Shown here: piece after piece, positions 14,155-14,207 of the stretch
Layout: each line of letters starts with the position of its first letter
How positions within the stretch are numbered: the stretch's first letter is position 1
DNA from: an uncultured Paludibacter sp.
GTDB taxonomy: Bacteria > Bacteroidota > Bacteroidia > Bacteroidales > Paludibacteraceae
DNA: 14,207 bases
Assembly: GCA_937927845.1 (NCBI GenBank)
Contig: CALFXE010000288.1
Coordinates: forward strand, 1-14,207
Direction: 5' to 3'
Notes under the pieces: model-generated
The model's database searches: none
Seen by the model: only the letters and a program-made list of their open reading frames with translations
Told to the model about the DNA's origin: nothing
Made by a program: the position numbers and the translations under genes

Positions 14155-14207
14155 TGGATATTCCGGTGATATTGACCCCTCATTCCGGTGATATTGACCC
14201 CTCTTGA
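14155..14207. mobile_element. Left end of a second IS21-like element (partial, runs off window)
   Basis: A 22-bp unit beginning ATTCCGGTGATATTGACCCC occurs twice in perfect tandem at 14160-14181 and 14182-14203. It starts a few bases after a TG (14155-14156) at the point where the IS481 gene is broken. Tandem terminal repeats ending in a TTGACCCCT-type sequence are, as I recall, typical of IS21-family ends in Bacteroidota. The transposase genes would be to the right, outside the window, so the family call is tentative. Confidence 0.6.

Overview
The window looks like part of a mobile accessory region from a member of the Bacteroidota, probably a Bacteroidales host. The evidence is an ArdA protein of the type carried by Bacteroides conjugative elements, several matches to the Bacteroidota -7 promoter element (TAnnTTTG), leaders with little Shine-Dalgarno signal, and AT-rich genes. 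Both edges of the window end in short direct repeats of the kind found at IS21-family termini. The window may therefore be a contig that broke at multicopy insertion sequences.

Layout: (1) 1-55 carries a 23-bp-spaced repeat resembling an IS21 end, followed by a good intrinsic terminator (105-128) and about 370 bp of leader with no gene I can support. (2) 497-1030 is ardA, encoding an acidic DNA-mimic antirestriction protein. (3) 1110-3722 is a complete IS21-family element (istA and istB) with near-perfect terminal inverted repeats and 23/24-bp-spaced internal repeats at both ends. It lies just after a truncated 13-codon reading frame and has no visible target-site duplication. (4) 3809-11240 is a compact three-gene unit: a 1452-aa STAND NTPase with an N-terminal Mrr-like nuclease (Avs-like), a RES-domain protein of the NAD+-degrading toxin superfamily, and a 724-aa protein with a C-terminal PD-(D/E)XK nuclease motif. 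Gaps between these genes are 8 and 32 bp. (5) 11326-13860 is an 844-aa HD phosphohydrolase fused to an Hsp90-type GHKL ATPase, with its own promoter-like element. (6) 13906-14154 is the 5' part of an IS481-family transposase gene, cut at about 14155 by the start of a second IS21-like element that runs off the window.

The most interesting part is 3809-13860, which I read as a defence island. The first three genes are spaced like an operon. A plausible model (inference) is that the Avs-like protein senses a phage protein and oligomerises, and that its own nuclease, the RES enzyme and the second nuclease act as effectors or amplifiers. The HD-Hsp90 protein could be a separate defence gene or a partner. 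ardA sits next door and would protect the carrying element against host restriction, so antirestriction and anti-phage cargo appear together. All functions are inferred from motifs; no homology search was possible.
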